DNA of 64,000 nt, from contig JABAKD010000010.1 of NCBI GenBank assembly GCA_012845835.1, forward strand, positions 8,365,599-8,429,598. The letters run 5' to 3'. Shown piece by piece: positions 34,901 to 47,500 of the stretch. Under the pieces are notes generated by a model that saw only the letters and a list, made by a program, of their open reading frames with translations, made no database searches and was not told the DNA's origin. Each line of letters starts with the position of its first letter. Within the stretch, counting starts at the first letter, position 1. The translations under genes were made by a program, and so were the position numbers. This DNA is from Undaria pinnatifida. Lineage: Eukaryota; Sar; Phaeophyceae; Laminariales; Alariaceae.

Positions 34901-37900
34901 TAGCTGTCGGTTGATATGGATGCTTCTTTGGAACAATTTCCGCGGGGTTTCGCTAGAGGGTGGCATTCCCCGCCCTCTGCACTCTCATTTCGGAACATAC
35001 CTCAATCAGGCTCTGTCGGTAAACGGGTAGCTATTCTAGTATCCGGTGGTCGGTGGAGTCTTGGTTGGTGTTCTCGTTGGGACTGTTTTCCATTGATGTG
35101 TCATGCATGTTTGCGGGAATGGGATTTATTAGCTGTCGGTTGATATGGATGCTTCTTTGGAACCATTTTCGCGGGGTTTCGCTAGAGGGTGGCATTCCCC
35201 GCCCTCTGCACTCTCATTTCGGAACATACCTCAATCAGGCTCTGTCGGTAAACGGGTAGCTATTCTAGTATCCGGTGGTCGGTGGAGTCTTGGTTGGCGT
35301 TCTCGTTGGGACTGTTTTCCATTGATGTGTCATGCATGTTTGCGGGAATGGGATTCATTAGCTGTCGGTTGATATGGATGCTTCTTTGGAACCATTTCCG
35401 CGGGGTTTCGCTAGATGGTGGCATCCCCCGCCCTCTGGACTCTCATTTCGGAACATGCCTCAATCAGGCTCTGTCGGTAAACGGGTAGCTATTCTAGTAT
35501 CCGGTGGTCGGTGGAGTCTTGGTTGGCGTTCTCGTGGGGACTGTTTTCCATTGATGTGTCATGCATGTTGGCGGGAATGGGATTCATTAGCTGTCGGTTG
35601 ATGTGGATGCTTTTTTGGAACCATTTCCGCGGGGTTCCGCTAGAGGGTGGCATTCCCCGCCCTCTGGACTCTCATTTCGGAACATGCCTCAATCAGGCTC
35701 TGTCGGTAAACGGGTAGCTATTCTAGTATCCGGTGGTCGGTGGAGTCTTGGTTGGTGTTCTCGTTGGGGCTGTTTTTCATTGATGTGTCATGCATGTTGG
35801 CGGGAATGGGATTCATTAGCTGTCGGTTGATATGGATACTTCTTTGGAACCATTTCCGCGGGGTTTCGCTAGAGGGTGGCATTCCCCGCCCTCTGCACTC
35901 TCATTTCGGAACATGCCTCAATCAGGCTCTGTCGGTAAACGGGTAGCTATTCTAGTTTCCGGTGGTCGGTGGAGTCTTGGTTGGCGTTCTCGTGGGGACT
36001 GTTTTCCATTAATGTGTCATGCATGTTTGCGGGAATGGGATTCATTAGCTGTCGGTTGATATGGATGCTTCTTTGGAACCATTTCCGCGGGGTTTTGCTA
36101 GATGGTGGCATCCCCCGCCCTCTGGACTCTCATTTCGGAACATGCCTCAATCAGGCTCTGTCGGTAAACGGGTAGCTATTCTAGTATCCGGTGGTCGGTG
36201 GATTCTTGGTTGGCGTTCTCGTTGGGACTGTTTTTCATTGATGTGTCATGCATGTTGGCGGGAATGGGATTCATTAGCTGCCGGTTGATGTGGATGCTTC
36301 TTTGGAACCGTTTCCGCGGGGTTTCGCTAGAGGGTGGCATTTCCCGCCCTCTGGACTCTCATTTCGGAACATACCTCAATCAGGCTCTGTCGGTAAACGG
36401 GTAGCTATTCTAGTATCCGGTGGTCGGTGGAGTCTTGGTTGGTGTTCTCGTGGGGACTGTTTTCCATTGATGTGTCATGCATGTTGGCGGGAATGGGATT
36501 CATTAGTTGTTGGTTGATATGGATGCTTCTTTGGAACCATTTCCGCGGGGTTTCGCTAGAGGGTGGCATTCCCCGCCCTCTGGACTCTCATTTCGGAACA
36601 TGCCTCAATCAGGCTCTGTCGGTAAACGGGTAGCTATTCTAGTATCCGGTGGTCGGTGGAGTCTTGGTTGGTGTTCTCGTTGGGACTGTTTTCCATTGAT
36701 GTGTCATGCATGTTGGCGGGAATGGGATTCATTAGCTGTCGGTTGATATGGATGCTTCTTTGGAACCATTTTCGCGGGGTTTCGCTAGATGGTGGCATTC
36801 CCCGCCCTCTGCACTCTCATTTCGGAACATACCTCAATCAGGCTCTGTCGGTAAACGGGTAGCTATTCTAGTATCCGGTGGTCGGTGGAGTCTTGGTTGG
36901 CGTTCTCGTGGGGACTGTTTTCCATTGATGTGTCATGCATGTTTGCGGGAATGGGATTCATTAGCTGTCGGTTGATATGGATGCTTCTTTGGAACCATTT
37001 TCGCGGGGTTTCGCTAGATGGTGGCATCCCCCGCCCTCTGGACTCTCATTTCGGAACATGCCTCAATCAGGCTCTGTCGGTAAACGGGTAGCTATTCTAG
37101 TACCCGGTGGTCGGTGGAGTCTTGGTTGGCGTTCTCGTTGGGACTGTTTTCCATTGATGTGTCATGCATGTTGGCGGGAATGGGATTCATTAGCTGTCGG
37201 TTGATATGGATGCTTCTTTGGAACCATTTTCGCGGGGTTTCGCTAGAGGGTGGCATCCCCCGCCCTCTGGACTCTCATTTCGGAACATGCCTCAATCAGG
37301 CTCTGTCGGTAAACGGGTAGCTATTCTAGTATCCGGTGGTCGGTGGAGTCTTGGTTGGCGTTCTCGTGGGGACTTCGTTGGGACTGTTTTTCATTGATGT
37401 GTCATGCATGTTGGCGGGAATGGGATTCATTATGTGTCGGTTGATATGGATGCTTCTTTGGATCCATTTCCGCGGGGTTTCGCTAGATGGTGGCATTTCC
37501 CGCCCTCTAGACTCTCATTTCGGAACATACCTCAATCAGGCTCTGTCGGTAAACGGGTAGCTATTCTAGTATCCGGTGGTCGGTGGAGTCTTGGTTGGCG
37601 TTCTCGTGGGGACTGTTTTCCATTGATGTGTCATGCATGTTGGCGGGAATGGGATTCATTAGTTGTTGGTTGATATGGATGCTTCTTTGGAACCATTTCC
37701 GCGGGGTTTCGCTAGAGGGTGGCATTCCCCGCCCTCTGGACTCTCATTTCGGAACATGCCTCAATCAGGCTCTGTCGGTAAACGGGTAGCTATTCTAGTA
37801 TCCGGTGGTCGGTGGAGTCTTGGTTGGTGTTCTCGTTGGGACTGTTTTCCATTGATGTGTCATGCATGTTGGCGGGAATGGGATTCATTAGCTGCCGGTT

Positions 37901-39270
37901 GATGTGGATGCTTCTTTGGAACCATTTTCGCGGGGTTTCGCTAGATGGTGGCATTCCCCGCCCTCTGCACTCTCATTTCGGAACATACCTCAATCAGGCT
38001 CTGTCGGTAAACGGGTAGCTATTCTAGTATCCGGTCGTCGGTGGAGTCTTGGTTGGCGTTCTCGTGGGGACTGTTTTCCATTGATGTGTCATGCATGTTT
38101 GCGGGAATGGGACTCATTAGCTGTCGGTTGATGTGGATGCTTCTTTGGAACCATTTCCGCGGGGTTTCGCTAGAGGGTGGCATTCCCCGCGCTCTGGACT
38201 CTCATTTCGGAACATGCCCCAATCAGGCTCTGTCGGTAAACGGGTAGCTATTCTAGTATCCGGTGGTCGGTGGAGTCTTGGTTGGTGTCCTTGTGGGAAC
38301 TGTTTTTCATTGATGTGTCATGTATGTTGGCGGGAATGGGATTCATTAGTTTTTGGTTGATATGGATGCTTCTTTGGATCCATTTCCGCGGTGTTTCGCT
38401 AGAAGGTGGCATTCCCCGCCCTCTGGACTCTCATTTCGAAACATGCCTAAATCAGGCTCTGTCGGTAAACGGGTAGCTATTCTAGTATCCGGTGGTCGGT
38501 GGAGTCTTGGTTGGTGTTCTCGTGGGGACTGTTTTTCATTGATGTGTCATGTATGTTGGCAAGATTGGGACTTATCAGTTGTCGGTTGATATGGATGCTT
38601 CTTTGGAACCATTTCCGCGGGGTTTTGCTAGAGGGTGGCATCCCCCGCCCTCTGGACTCTCATTTCGGAACATGCCTCAATCAGACTCTGTCGGTAAACG
38701 GGTAGCTATTCTAGTATCCGGTGGTCGGTGGAGTCTTGGTTGGTGTTCTCGTGGGGACTGTTTTTCATTGATGTGTCATGCATGTTGGCGGGAATGGGAT
38801 TCATTAGCTGTCGGTTGATGTGGATGCTTCTTTGGAACCATTTCCGCGGGGTTTCGCTAGAGGGTGGCATTCCCCGCCCTCTGGACTTTCATTTCGGAAC
38901 ATACCTCAATCAGGCTCTGTCGGTAAACGGGTAGCTATTCTAGTATCCGGTGGTCGGTGGAGTCTTGGTTGGTGTTCTCGTGGGAACTGTTTTTCATTGA
39001 TGTGTCATGCATGTTGGCGGGAATGGGATTCATTAGCTGTCGGTTGATGTGGATGCTTCTCTGGAACCATTTCCGCGGGGTTTCGCTAGATGGTGGCATC
39101 CCCCGCCCTCTGGACTCTCATTTCGGAACATGCCTCAATCAGGCTCTGTCGGTAAACGGGTAGCTATTCTAGTATCCGGTGGTCGGTGGAGTCTTGGTTG
39201 GCGTTCTCGTGGGGACTTTGTGGGTACTGTTTTTCATTGATGTGTCATGTGTGTTGGCGGGAATCGGGTT
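31995..39270. repeat. 229-bp satellite array, about 32 monomers
   Basis: The word CTCAATCAG recurs about every 229 bp from near 32000 to 39135. Monomers are highly similar: ATGGATGCTTCTTTGGAACC, CCGCGGGGTTTCGCTAGAGG, CTCTGGACTCTCATTTCGGA, GGCTCTGTCGGTAAACGGGT, TAGTATCCGGTGGTCGGTGG, ATTGATGTGTCATGCATG. Three are 240 bp long through an 11-bp duplication (near 34605, 34845, 37375). The first monomers (to about 32340) are the most degenerate and the last is truncated. Because 229 is not a multiple of three, no frame crosses monomers; each carries 68-75-codon open frames that look incidental. Interspersed GTGGCATTCCCCGCC is flanked by AGAGGG/CCCTCT, a possible small stem. Confidence 0.98.
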
Positions 39271-40164
39271 TGATTAACGATCCCACGTATTGGATTAGCA
39301 GTAGGAATAGGATGGTTTGGATTGTTTTTTTCTAACTTAGGTCGCATGCTATTGTACCGGGGTCGCAGGGATCTGATTGGTGAGGGGAGGCGACCAACAC
39401 CACGTCGGAGTGACAATATTGTCATTTGGCAAATCAATAATATGAGCGCAACAACATCACGGCTGAAGCAGAGCCCAGGATCAGAGTCTTCAGGGGGAAC
39501 GCCTTCCGTTCGCATGAGCGCAGGCAATCGTTTTATGCACAGCACCCGCAGTACCTACTTCGCCAGCGAACAGAATACACGTTGCCGGTCGCCATCATGG
39601 ACCCGCATTAGAAAGTTGTTTTCGACTTTCAACCTGTTTCGCCAGCATTGCCTCCCATCCAAGCAACTGCTCATGTTCAACTCTAAACGACGTAAACAAT
39701 ACCAACGCATCGTCAGTGGTGTGCGACTTGCGAAAGCCGTGGCCCCATTAGCCGAAGAGCGTTCAAACGCCTCGTGCGAGAAATGCAGGCACTTTACTGT
39801 TTTATCTGGAAATGGCTTCCCGTCAATGGCTCAATTGTCGTGCTGTTCGATCCAATCGGGATAACACGTTTGTTAGCATCTCTGCCCCCTCCAGCATGAG
39901 GCATCTGATAACGGAGCCAGTTCGCCTACAGTACAGTCCTGATTATGTGCTGGTAAGGACAGTAGATGTTGCTTGGAAATGCACATGAGAACGGCCTTCG
40001 GTGGGAAGGTATGAACAGGTCTCGTGAAACAGGCTCTATTAATAGTAGGCGCGAACACAACTTTCTGATGCTGCCCGACGACGTTTCGTGGCAAATGGCA
40101 CCGTGGTAATCTAGATGTTAAAGGTCAATAATATTGTGTAACTTCATGGATTCAATCGGCGTCC

Positions 40165-40490
40165 CCTGTGGAATAGGTGAATCTCATCCCCACTAAAGTC
40201 AATGATGCGGGTGCGAATCCTCCCGAGTGGATGCTCGTGTTCGTAAGGACGTTTTCTTGCGCAAAACGTTGACCAGCGGACAGTGCGAGAGCATGAGTTA
40301 GCAAAATCTGAGGAAAATCGACGAGCATAAACAGCTCAAAGGTAGGAGCGCTGATCCCTATGCGCGATAAAAACGAAGGCACGTACCGGTGGGGGGGGGA
40401 GGGGAAACACCTGTGACCACGGTTTGTCCAGAAGGTCGCCCACGGTAAACCTCTTACGAGTTGAGCTGGACAGCAAACGCTAATGAATAA
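40165..40490 (+). repeat. SINE-like repeat carrying a degenerate copy of the 46.6-kb segment
   Basis: A tRNA-like T-arm word (GATGCGGGTGCGAATCCTCC) is followed by ATCGACGAG, GCGCGATAAAAACGAAGGCA, GTGGGGG, TGTGACCACGGTTTGTCCAG and AAGGTCG. The second half matches 46510-46655 inside the ubinuclein gene, and the first half recalls the 3.1-3.4 kb element. Reading frames corresponding to the 46.6-kb segment are broken here by stop codons. Confidence 0.5.
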
Positions 40491-41329
40491 AACAAAAAAA
40501 AAACGGACGGACAAACAAAGACCTTCCAAAGTACAGACCTCAGTTCGCACTGGAAAAAACTCTTAAAGAGGTGTTGCGGGAATAGCTTGCATGATCCGAT
40601 AAGTTGCGGGAAGGTTTTCCATCCGATAAGTTGGGGGATTGTTTTTCATCCGGCAAAAGTTGCGTGGATTTTTCAATGTTTTGCATCCGATAGCCCCCTC
40701 TAATATTCTGCTGTAGCCCGTCTCGGGTCACAACAAGGCGAAGCAGCAAATATACCAACGGATAGGAGCAGCTGTAAGAACTACTAGTAACAACCCCTAC
40801 TACAAATCTGGACCCGCCTAGTTTTGGCGTTATTTCATCTGTATGTACGAGTATGTGCGAAGCACTCTCGCCACGAAACACCCAACATATCGTAGTAGGC
40901 CCCTTTATCGTGTTCGGCCTCCACACAACGGGCTGAATCATGACGTTGTGAAAAACAAGACACGCGCCCTTCTCCCCACCCATCCACCCAATCCCCCGGC
41001 CCACCCCCGGCCCACCCACGCACCCACGCACCTTCACACACATACACTCATACAGCAGTGGAGTACCAACCCACATCTACGCCCCAACACAGTACTGGGC
41101 CGACAAGTAGGTGTAATCTAAACAAAACGCCGATCGACAACAAGACCAACGCTCTTTTCTTTTGGAACCTTTTCTCGACGAGTGCCTTTTCTTCGTCTTT
41201 CAAAAATAAGGCAAACGAAAGCAAGAGGTCGGCAGAAACAAGGCCCACCAAAAAAATGACGGCCTGGGGCACGTGGGTGCGAGGGTGTGTTCTCTCTCCC
41301 CGTTCCTCCCACAACGCAACACGCCCGCA

Positions 41330-41455
41330 GATCAATCAATATATTCATCATCCAAACAATCAATCAATCAACCACCCACTCAACCATTCAAACATCCGAC
41401 CGACCGACCAGTCAATCAGCCAACCAATAAAACAAACTAATCAATTAATCAAGTA
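41330..41455. repeat. (AATC/ACCA)n degenerate tetranucleotide tract
   Basis: AATCAATCAACCACCCACTC-type repeats, irregular, downstream of the ubinuclein stop. Confidence 0.7.
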
Positions 41456-41589
41456 TTACTCTTCTCTTCTACACCCTTCTCGCCCTCTTCTTCGAAGGAG
41501 ACATCCGCACCCCCGCCCCCAACCCTGATTCGCCCGAACCCCAACCCCTCTTTACCCAAAACCCCTCTACCCCCTGTCCACAGGTGCTA

Positions 41590-44500
41590 CTAATGCGTAC
41601 TTGCTGTCACCCCACCCCCTATAAAAGCCTCCTCTTCCTCCTCCTCCTCGAACGCCCTCGTGTCAAACGTCGGCGGAGCGTCGAACGTAAACCCCCTTGG
41701 CGGCAACAGCTCCGCCGACAGCGCCGGAGACATCGCCACCGCCGATACCTCGTCGTAGCTCATGCTGACCTCGCCCCCCTCCGTCCGCCGCGCTACTGGT
41801 GGTGCAACAGCCCCCGAGGCCGCTGCTGCGGCTGCAGACCTCTGTGATGATGATGGTGATGGCGATGATGCGGGTGTTACTGCCAGAGCCTGTGCCGACG
41901 GATAGGCCGTCGTCGGCGCGTCGTAGTGCGACGAGAATGACGCCGGCGACGCAAAAGACGAAATTGGATACATTGGGGGTGACGACGACGGCAGTTCCGC
42001 CGCTACCTGTGACCCCGTCGCCGAAGCGCCCCCTGCATTGCCAGTTCCACCTCCCGCCGCCGCCGGCGCTGCTGCCGTCGCTCCCGCGCCTTGCTGTGTT
42101 GGCGTTGGGGTTGCTGGCGTTGATGGTGGCTGCATGGCGGCGAACAAGCCACCCGGGGCGAACCCCACGACCACAGGGGGCGCGGCTGCCGCGGCCGCCA
42201 CCGCTGTGGGTGTTCCGCCCGACGTTGTGGTTGCAGTCGGTGAGGTTGGCCCTGCTTCCGCCGCAGCCTCTGCGAAAAAAACAAGGAACCCCAAGGTATG
42301 CAGGCAGGGAAAAACGATAAATTGGTATCTCGACGACGCGACTGTCGGGATGGAGTTGAAACTAAAGTATTTGATACCTGCTGCGCATGCTTGCTATCAC
42401 GATTTGGTGGCAGCAAATATACAGTAGTGTTTGTTGTAAGCGTAGACTCTTGTGGTTAGCGCGTACGTAGGATGCAAACAGCAAGCGCACAAGCAAGCAA
42501 GGCAAGCAAATAAGCAACCAAGCGAACAAGCGAACAAGCACACTTGCACGCAAGGGAGCAAGCGATCGATCAAGCAAGGAAAGCGCTCGCGTTCAACGAA
42601 CGCCGCGTACGTACAATATGTGTCTATGTATGGGGCGTTTGGCTTCTGACTTGTCGTGAAGACCAGCAACAGTGCAGCAGCAAATACGTGGTAGTGCCTT
42701 AGGCTTTGGCGGATTCTCAAAAGTTTGGAATACGGTACGTAGCATTGTGCCGATGACGCAGGTGCCTATAATGCTTTAAACCCCGCCCTCTCCTCACCGG
42801 TTATACGACTTACAGGATACACTTGATAAACGGATGCATTTCCTTCCACAGCTGTCACATTTTGTCCCCCTCAAAAACGGGTGCTATAGTTTCCACGCAC
42901 AGACTGAGTAACATCACCTTGTTGACCCTGGTACAAGCTACACGGCAGTTCCAAGGGGAGTCGCCGAGCTATATCCTTAATGAGGACACACACCCAGTAA
43001 TACGCGCGATCGAAGTATCACACACAGCGTGCAAAGATGAGTTTCGACAAAATTTTCGATCTTACAGCTGGAGTGTATTTGTATTTTTACAATATAATGC
43101 TCTTGCGTAATGTTAAAAATGCGAGTTTGACATGAAGCAGGGAGGGCATAATGCGGGCGCGCACACAGGATGATGGGGGGCCGTCGACTTTATATTCGGC
43201 CTCGGAACCATTAATACGGTATGCATGACATACTTCTGCCGTGCTCGCGAAACACTGCACGAACGATTTTCGGGGCAACATACTTGGAATTGGTGCGGAA
43301 TAATGTTTTCGATGTGTAGTGAAAATGTTATTCTGGGCGTTCGAGCACGTTGAGACGGGACCCTGGGCAACTTGGCACAGCAAGATCGCAAGCCATGTTC
43401 GCAAGACAAGGTCACAAAAGCCCAACAGAGATTACCACTTGTTCGAGATACTATTGGTGTAGGCACACTGTGTTAAGAGACGACGATTGTTCGTACATTG
43501 GTTGATAAGGTTTCATTGGCTTAGAGTGATAGTGTTAGGGTTAGGTGTAGATAAAATCAACAGCGTATCCCAGCTGTTTTATTGAATAACTTGTGAGGTA
43601 CCCTCCAAAAGGCGAGAGATAAAGCTGTTGGTCGTACTTGCACACCCATACGACCGTCCTGTTGACACCTGCTCCTACATCGCCCAGGTTGCGGCTCGGG
43701 GTGCGTTTTTTTTGTTTCGTCATCCGCCGGCCCTCACCACACGCAGCTCTGTTTGTCAGCACCTTACCTGAATACCGTGATACGTAAATCTGCCGGACTT
43801 TGTTTTTATATTATCGGGACCAACCATCCTTCTCAACAACCGTTCCTCGTACGCGCACCACTCTTTGTAACGATCAATACCTACCAGTTTATCTAGACGA
43901 ATTGGGGGAGGGAGGGAGGGAGGGAGGGAGGGGGCCGGGGGGGGGGGGAGGGGAGAAAACACGTATCCGTACCCTTGTTTGCCTTAGCCCTGATGCGTCT
44001 TTTCTCATTCAGATACATTTTCTTCAGACAGTCGCCCGTCATGTTCAGCTCCGTCGGCCACTTAAGAGCAAGCTGCAAAAACGACGAGCGCGGGGTGGGT
44101 GGGAGGGAGGGGGGTGGAGGGGGGAGAGGGGAGGGCAAGGTTTGTGCGCGCGACGGGTGGTATTGTGTTGCTGTATGCGCATTTTTGAATGAACTCGCAA
44201 TTGATCTCAAACGGTGTTTGTGATACATTCTTTCTTTCAAAGAACGTTGTGAGCCTCTCTTTTGTGACTACGGGCTGCAGCTGTAATCGCCTTCGCCTAA
44301 CAACCGAGAAACACACTAACACATAGACCAACACCACCAACACACCAGTGACACTAGCACACCAACACCACCAACACCAGCACCACAAGCACCGCAAGCA
44401 CCAACACCACCAACACCACCAACCACCAACCACCAACACCAACAGAACCAACATTACCACCACCAACGCCGCCAACTTCGCCACCATCACCACCAGCACT

Positions 44501-47500
44501 ACCACCACCCCGCACAGGCCGATTGCGACTGACTGTCGCCGCAAGTGTCCCTGACACCCACTGAGGAGCGAAAACCAAAACGCTACCCATGATTCCTCTA
44601 AAGCAAATAACTAACATAGCGCCGTCGGTAGTGGTGGTGGGTGTGAGGTGGAAGCGGCGGATAACTGACCTTATCGTACAAAGACTTGTTTTCGGTCATC
44701 GCCTGCTTGGTTCTCAAGCCACTGAGGGAAGCAGGCGCGTGCGCGGGGGCGGGACGGGGGGGGCTGTAATCAGTTTGTGCGTGGCCGTAGTCGTATGACC
44801 ATAAGCCTCGCATTCCTATCATGCCGGGACGGAGCACGCCGGGTTTTCAACAACCAGCCAGACATTGCTTGCACCAAGCGCGAAGCGCCGTGAGGTGTTC
44901 GGTGAGTCGCATGAAGGGTGAGCTGCACTCTTCCAAGAACCGCTCGTAGGACGGACTTCGGCACCTTGTGCCTACTTTCTTGCTTATGGATGACAGCGCC
45001 AATGAGTTATACTTTGTTTTCTGGTGTGGCCACTCCATAGACAGCAAAGGGTATTACTATGTAACTGCCTCGTGGGTGCCTTACCACATTCACACTACGT
45101 GATGCGATATTTCCCCTTGTTCGGAGTTAGGGTTCTCCACTCCGCACAATACGATCTAACCCGATAACCATCATGGTGACCGCCAAAAAAAAAACGGCAC
45201 CCTGGTGGTCTAGCTCACGCAGTGATTGGCATGTTGTACAGCGTTGTTGCCAACCAACGCCAACCCCAATATACATATAATGCTTTACAGCGTCGGTGCC
45301 AACCGCGGCCAACTATTATATATATATATTAAGGGGCGGGGGGGGGGGGGGGAGGGGGGAGGGCGTCAGGTGCATCGGGTAGCGTTGAGGAAAAAGCATT
45401 GGAATCAACTCCTTCATCGCAGGTTATACACACAGCTACAGCAGTAGACTGTCGTATGAGCAAGATGGTGCAAGAGAAGAATTTATTCTACTGTTAGCGT
45501 TTTACATTTGATACCCAGGTATGGTATACGATAGCAAGGTGTGATGTATGATGCCCGTGTGTAATCATGATACCCGGCTATGCTAGAAGGTACCCGAATA
45601 ACATACATAATATACCAGGGCACCACACATGATACCAACGCACCAGTATAACACATGACACCGGGGTGTGATACATGATGTCAGCGTAAGACTACACCAG
45701 AGGGAATGGTGTATGGTACCAGGGCATGACGTATCATATATCATACCGAGTTTAGCGAGTGCGCTGCAGCAGTGCACCATGCCATGCCATGCCATCGATC
45801 TTCAAAATACCTCTCACGATTCTTTCCGTTTCTTTTACCTCTAACCTTCCGTTCCCATTGAAGCGCCTCTACTCGTTCCGGTGCCAAAGCGCGGGGGCGT
45901 ACTTTATGACCTATACTGTCCTGGCTGGAGAGCCTCCTCGACTCAGAAACTACCCAACACCTTCTGGGCCCCATTCGTTCTTCGTGATTGCATCCATTTT
46001 ATGCGCAGGTCGTAGGAGTGTCCGCCGGATTGCACGCACAAATGTATATCAAAAGTCGGTTTTTGGCTGAGGTGTGTAGAGTTCCTCACGGACACTGGCT
46101 GGACGTGCTGGATGCCGATGGGTAGCAACAACGGTGTAATGTGGACAACATACACATACAGGCACAGATGCACACACACCTTTCGTTAGGAGCCTGAGTG
46201 GGGAAGAGGGAGGGGAGGGAGGGCAAGGCAAGGTATGGCAAGGCAAGGTATGGCAAGGCAAGGCAAGGCAAGGCAAGGCAAGGCAAGGCAAGGCAAGGCA
46301 AGGCAAGGTAGCGCTCACCCGTACTCGTTGACACTCCACGCCTCGAACGCCCGCAGCATTTCGTGCAGGTGTTCTCGCAGGCTGTTGGTCCAGGTGAAGG
46401 GGGGGGAGAGGGGCTCTCCGCCCGACCTCAGCTGCGCCAAGTTTTCGTCCACCTGGGGAGGCGCGGCGCGGTCGAGGTCAGCGTCAGTGTATATCGTAAA
46501 AAATCAATGACAATCGACGAGCACTGGGAACACTCAACCGTATCATATGTGCGATAAAACGAAAGCAAGTACAGGGTGGGGGCAAGAGAATACAGCTGTG
46601 ACCACGGCTTGTCCAGAAGGTCGTCGAGAGTAAAACCTCCTGCGAGTTCGGGCTGGAAAGCAAAGGCAAAGCAACAAAGACATGCAAACCTTTTCCTCGA
46701 AGACGACCCTAAGAGCCCCGAACTCCTTATAGAGACGGCTGCTCTCCACCCGGTCGTCCTCTTCCTTAAAAGCCCCAAGGATAGCCTGGCGTTGTGCACA
46801 CACAAACGGAATGGATCAGTCTATAAAATCGGGTAGTAGCGGGATAATGAATCGGAGGTACCCCCCACCCCTGCTGTGACATCGATAACAAACACAATCG
46901 CCCGCACCCCGACACACAGAGACGCGCACACATACACACCCAGACATGCACAGACGCACGCAGATCCACCACAAAAAGAACACAGTCACACGTACGCACA
47001 GGTAAACAGAAACACACAAGACACACAGACAGCGTAGACAGACTCACACATAGACACACACAACGCACACACCGACACACACACCTTAACCGCTCCCTGC
47101 GACTGGCCGTAGACGGTCGACAGCCGTTCCAGATAGGGGAGTCTGCTGTGAGCGTCCGACACAGACCGTCGCACCATGCCGTCCAGCGTCCGCATCAACT
47201 GCAGCACGCGATCAGTATGCTCGCCGCCGGGTCGGCCGCTTTCGATCCAGGCCCTGGCGTCTACGCAAATCGTTACAGAGGAAGGGAGGGAGGGAGGGAG
47301 GGACGGGGGGAGGGAGGGAGGGACGGGGGGAGGGGAGGGACGGGGGGGGGTTGGTGGCGGCTGGTGCTGTCTACAACCTTGGAGGCATCCCTATGAAGGC
47401 GTACGATCGCAGTTTGGACTAGCGGGAGCAGGAGTGGGGGGTCGAGGGGGCGGTGGTATCGGTCGGCGGAGCGTACTAGGCATGGGGCATCCCTGTTAAA

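Larger units (their letters stand above)
39271..41589. other. Intergenic stretch between satellite and ubinuclein stop
   Basis: An open frame at 39322-39864 (+) has no recognisable domain and an open opposite strand; I do not call it a gene. A SINE-like copy lies at 40165-40490, a C/A-rich stretch at 40970-41050 and an AATC-type repeat at 41330-41455. The ubinuclein 3' UTR should lie here, immediately left of 41590. Confidence 0.6.

Noticed and set aside
31995..39270. CRISPR-like or protein-repeat array
   Set aside because: Monomers are contiguous with no spacers, and 229 bp shifts frame at each unit, so it is neither CRISPR nor a coding repeat; it is a satellite.
39322..39864. 180-codon + frame beside the satellite
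   Set aside because: No recognisable domain, open opposite strand and no splice partners; could be a decayed element.
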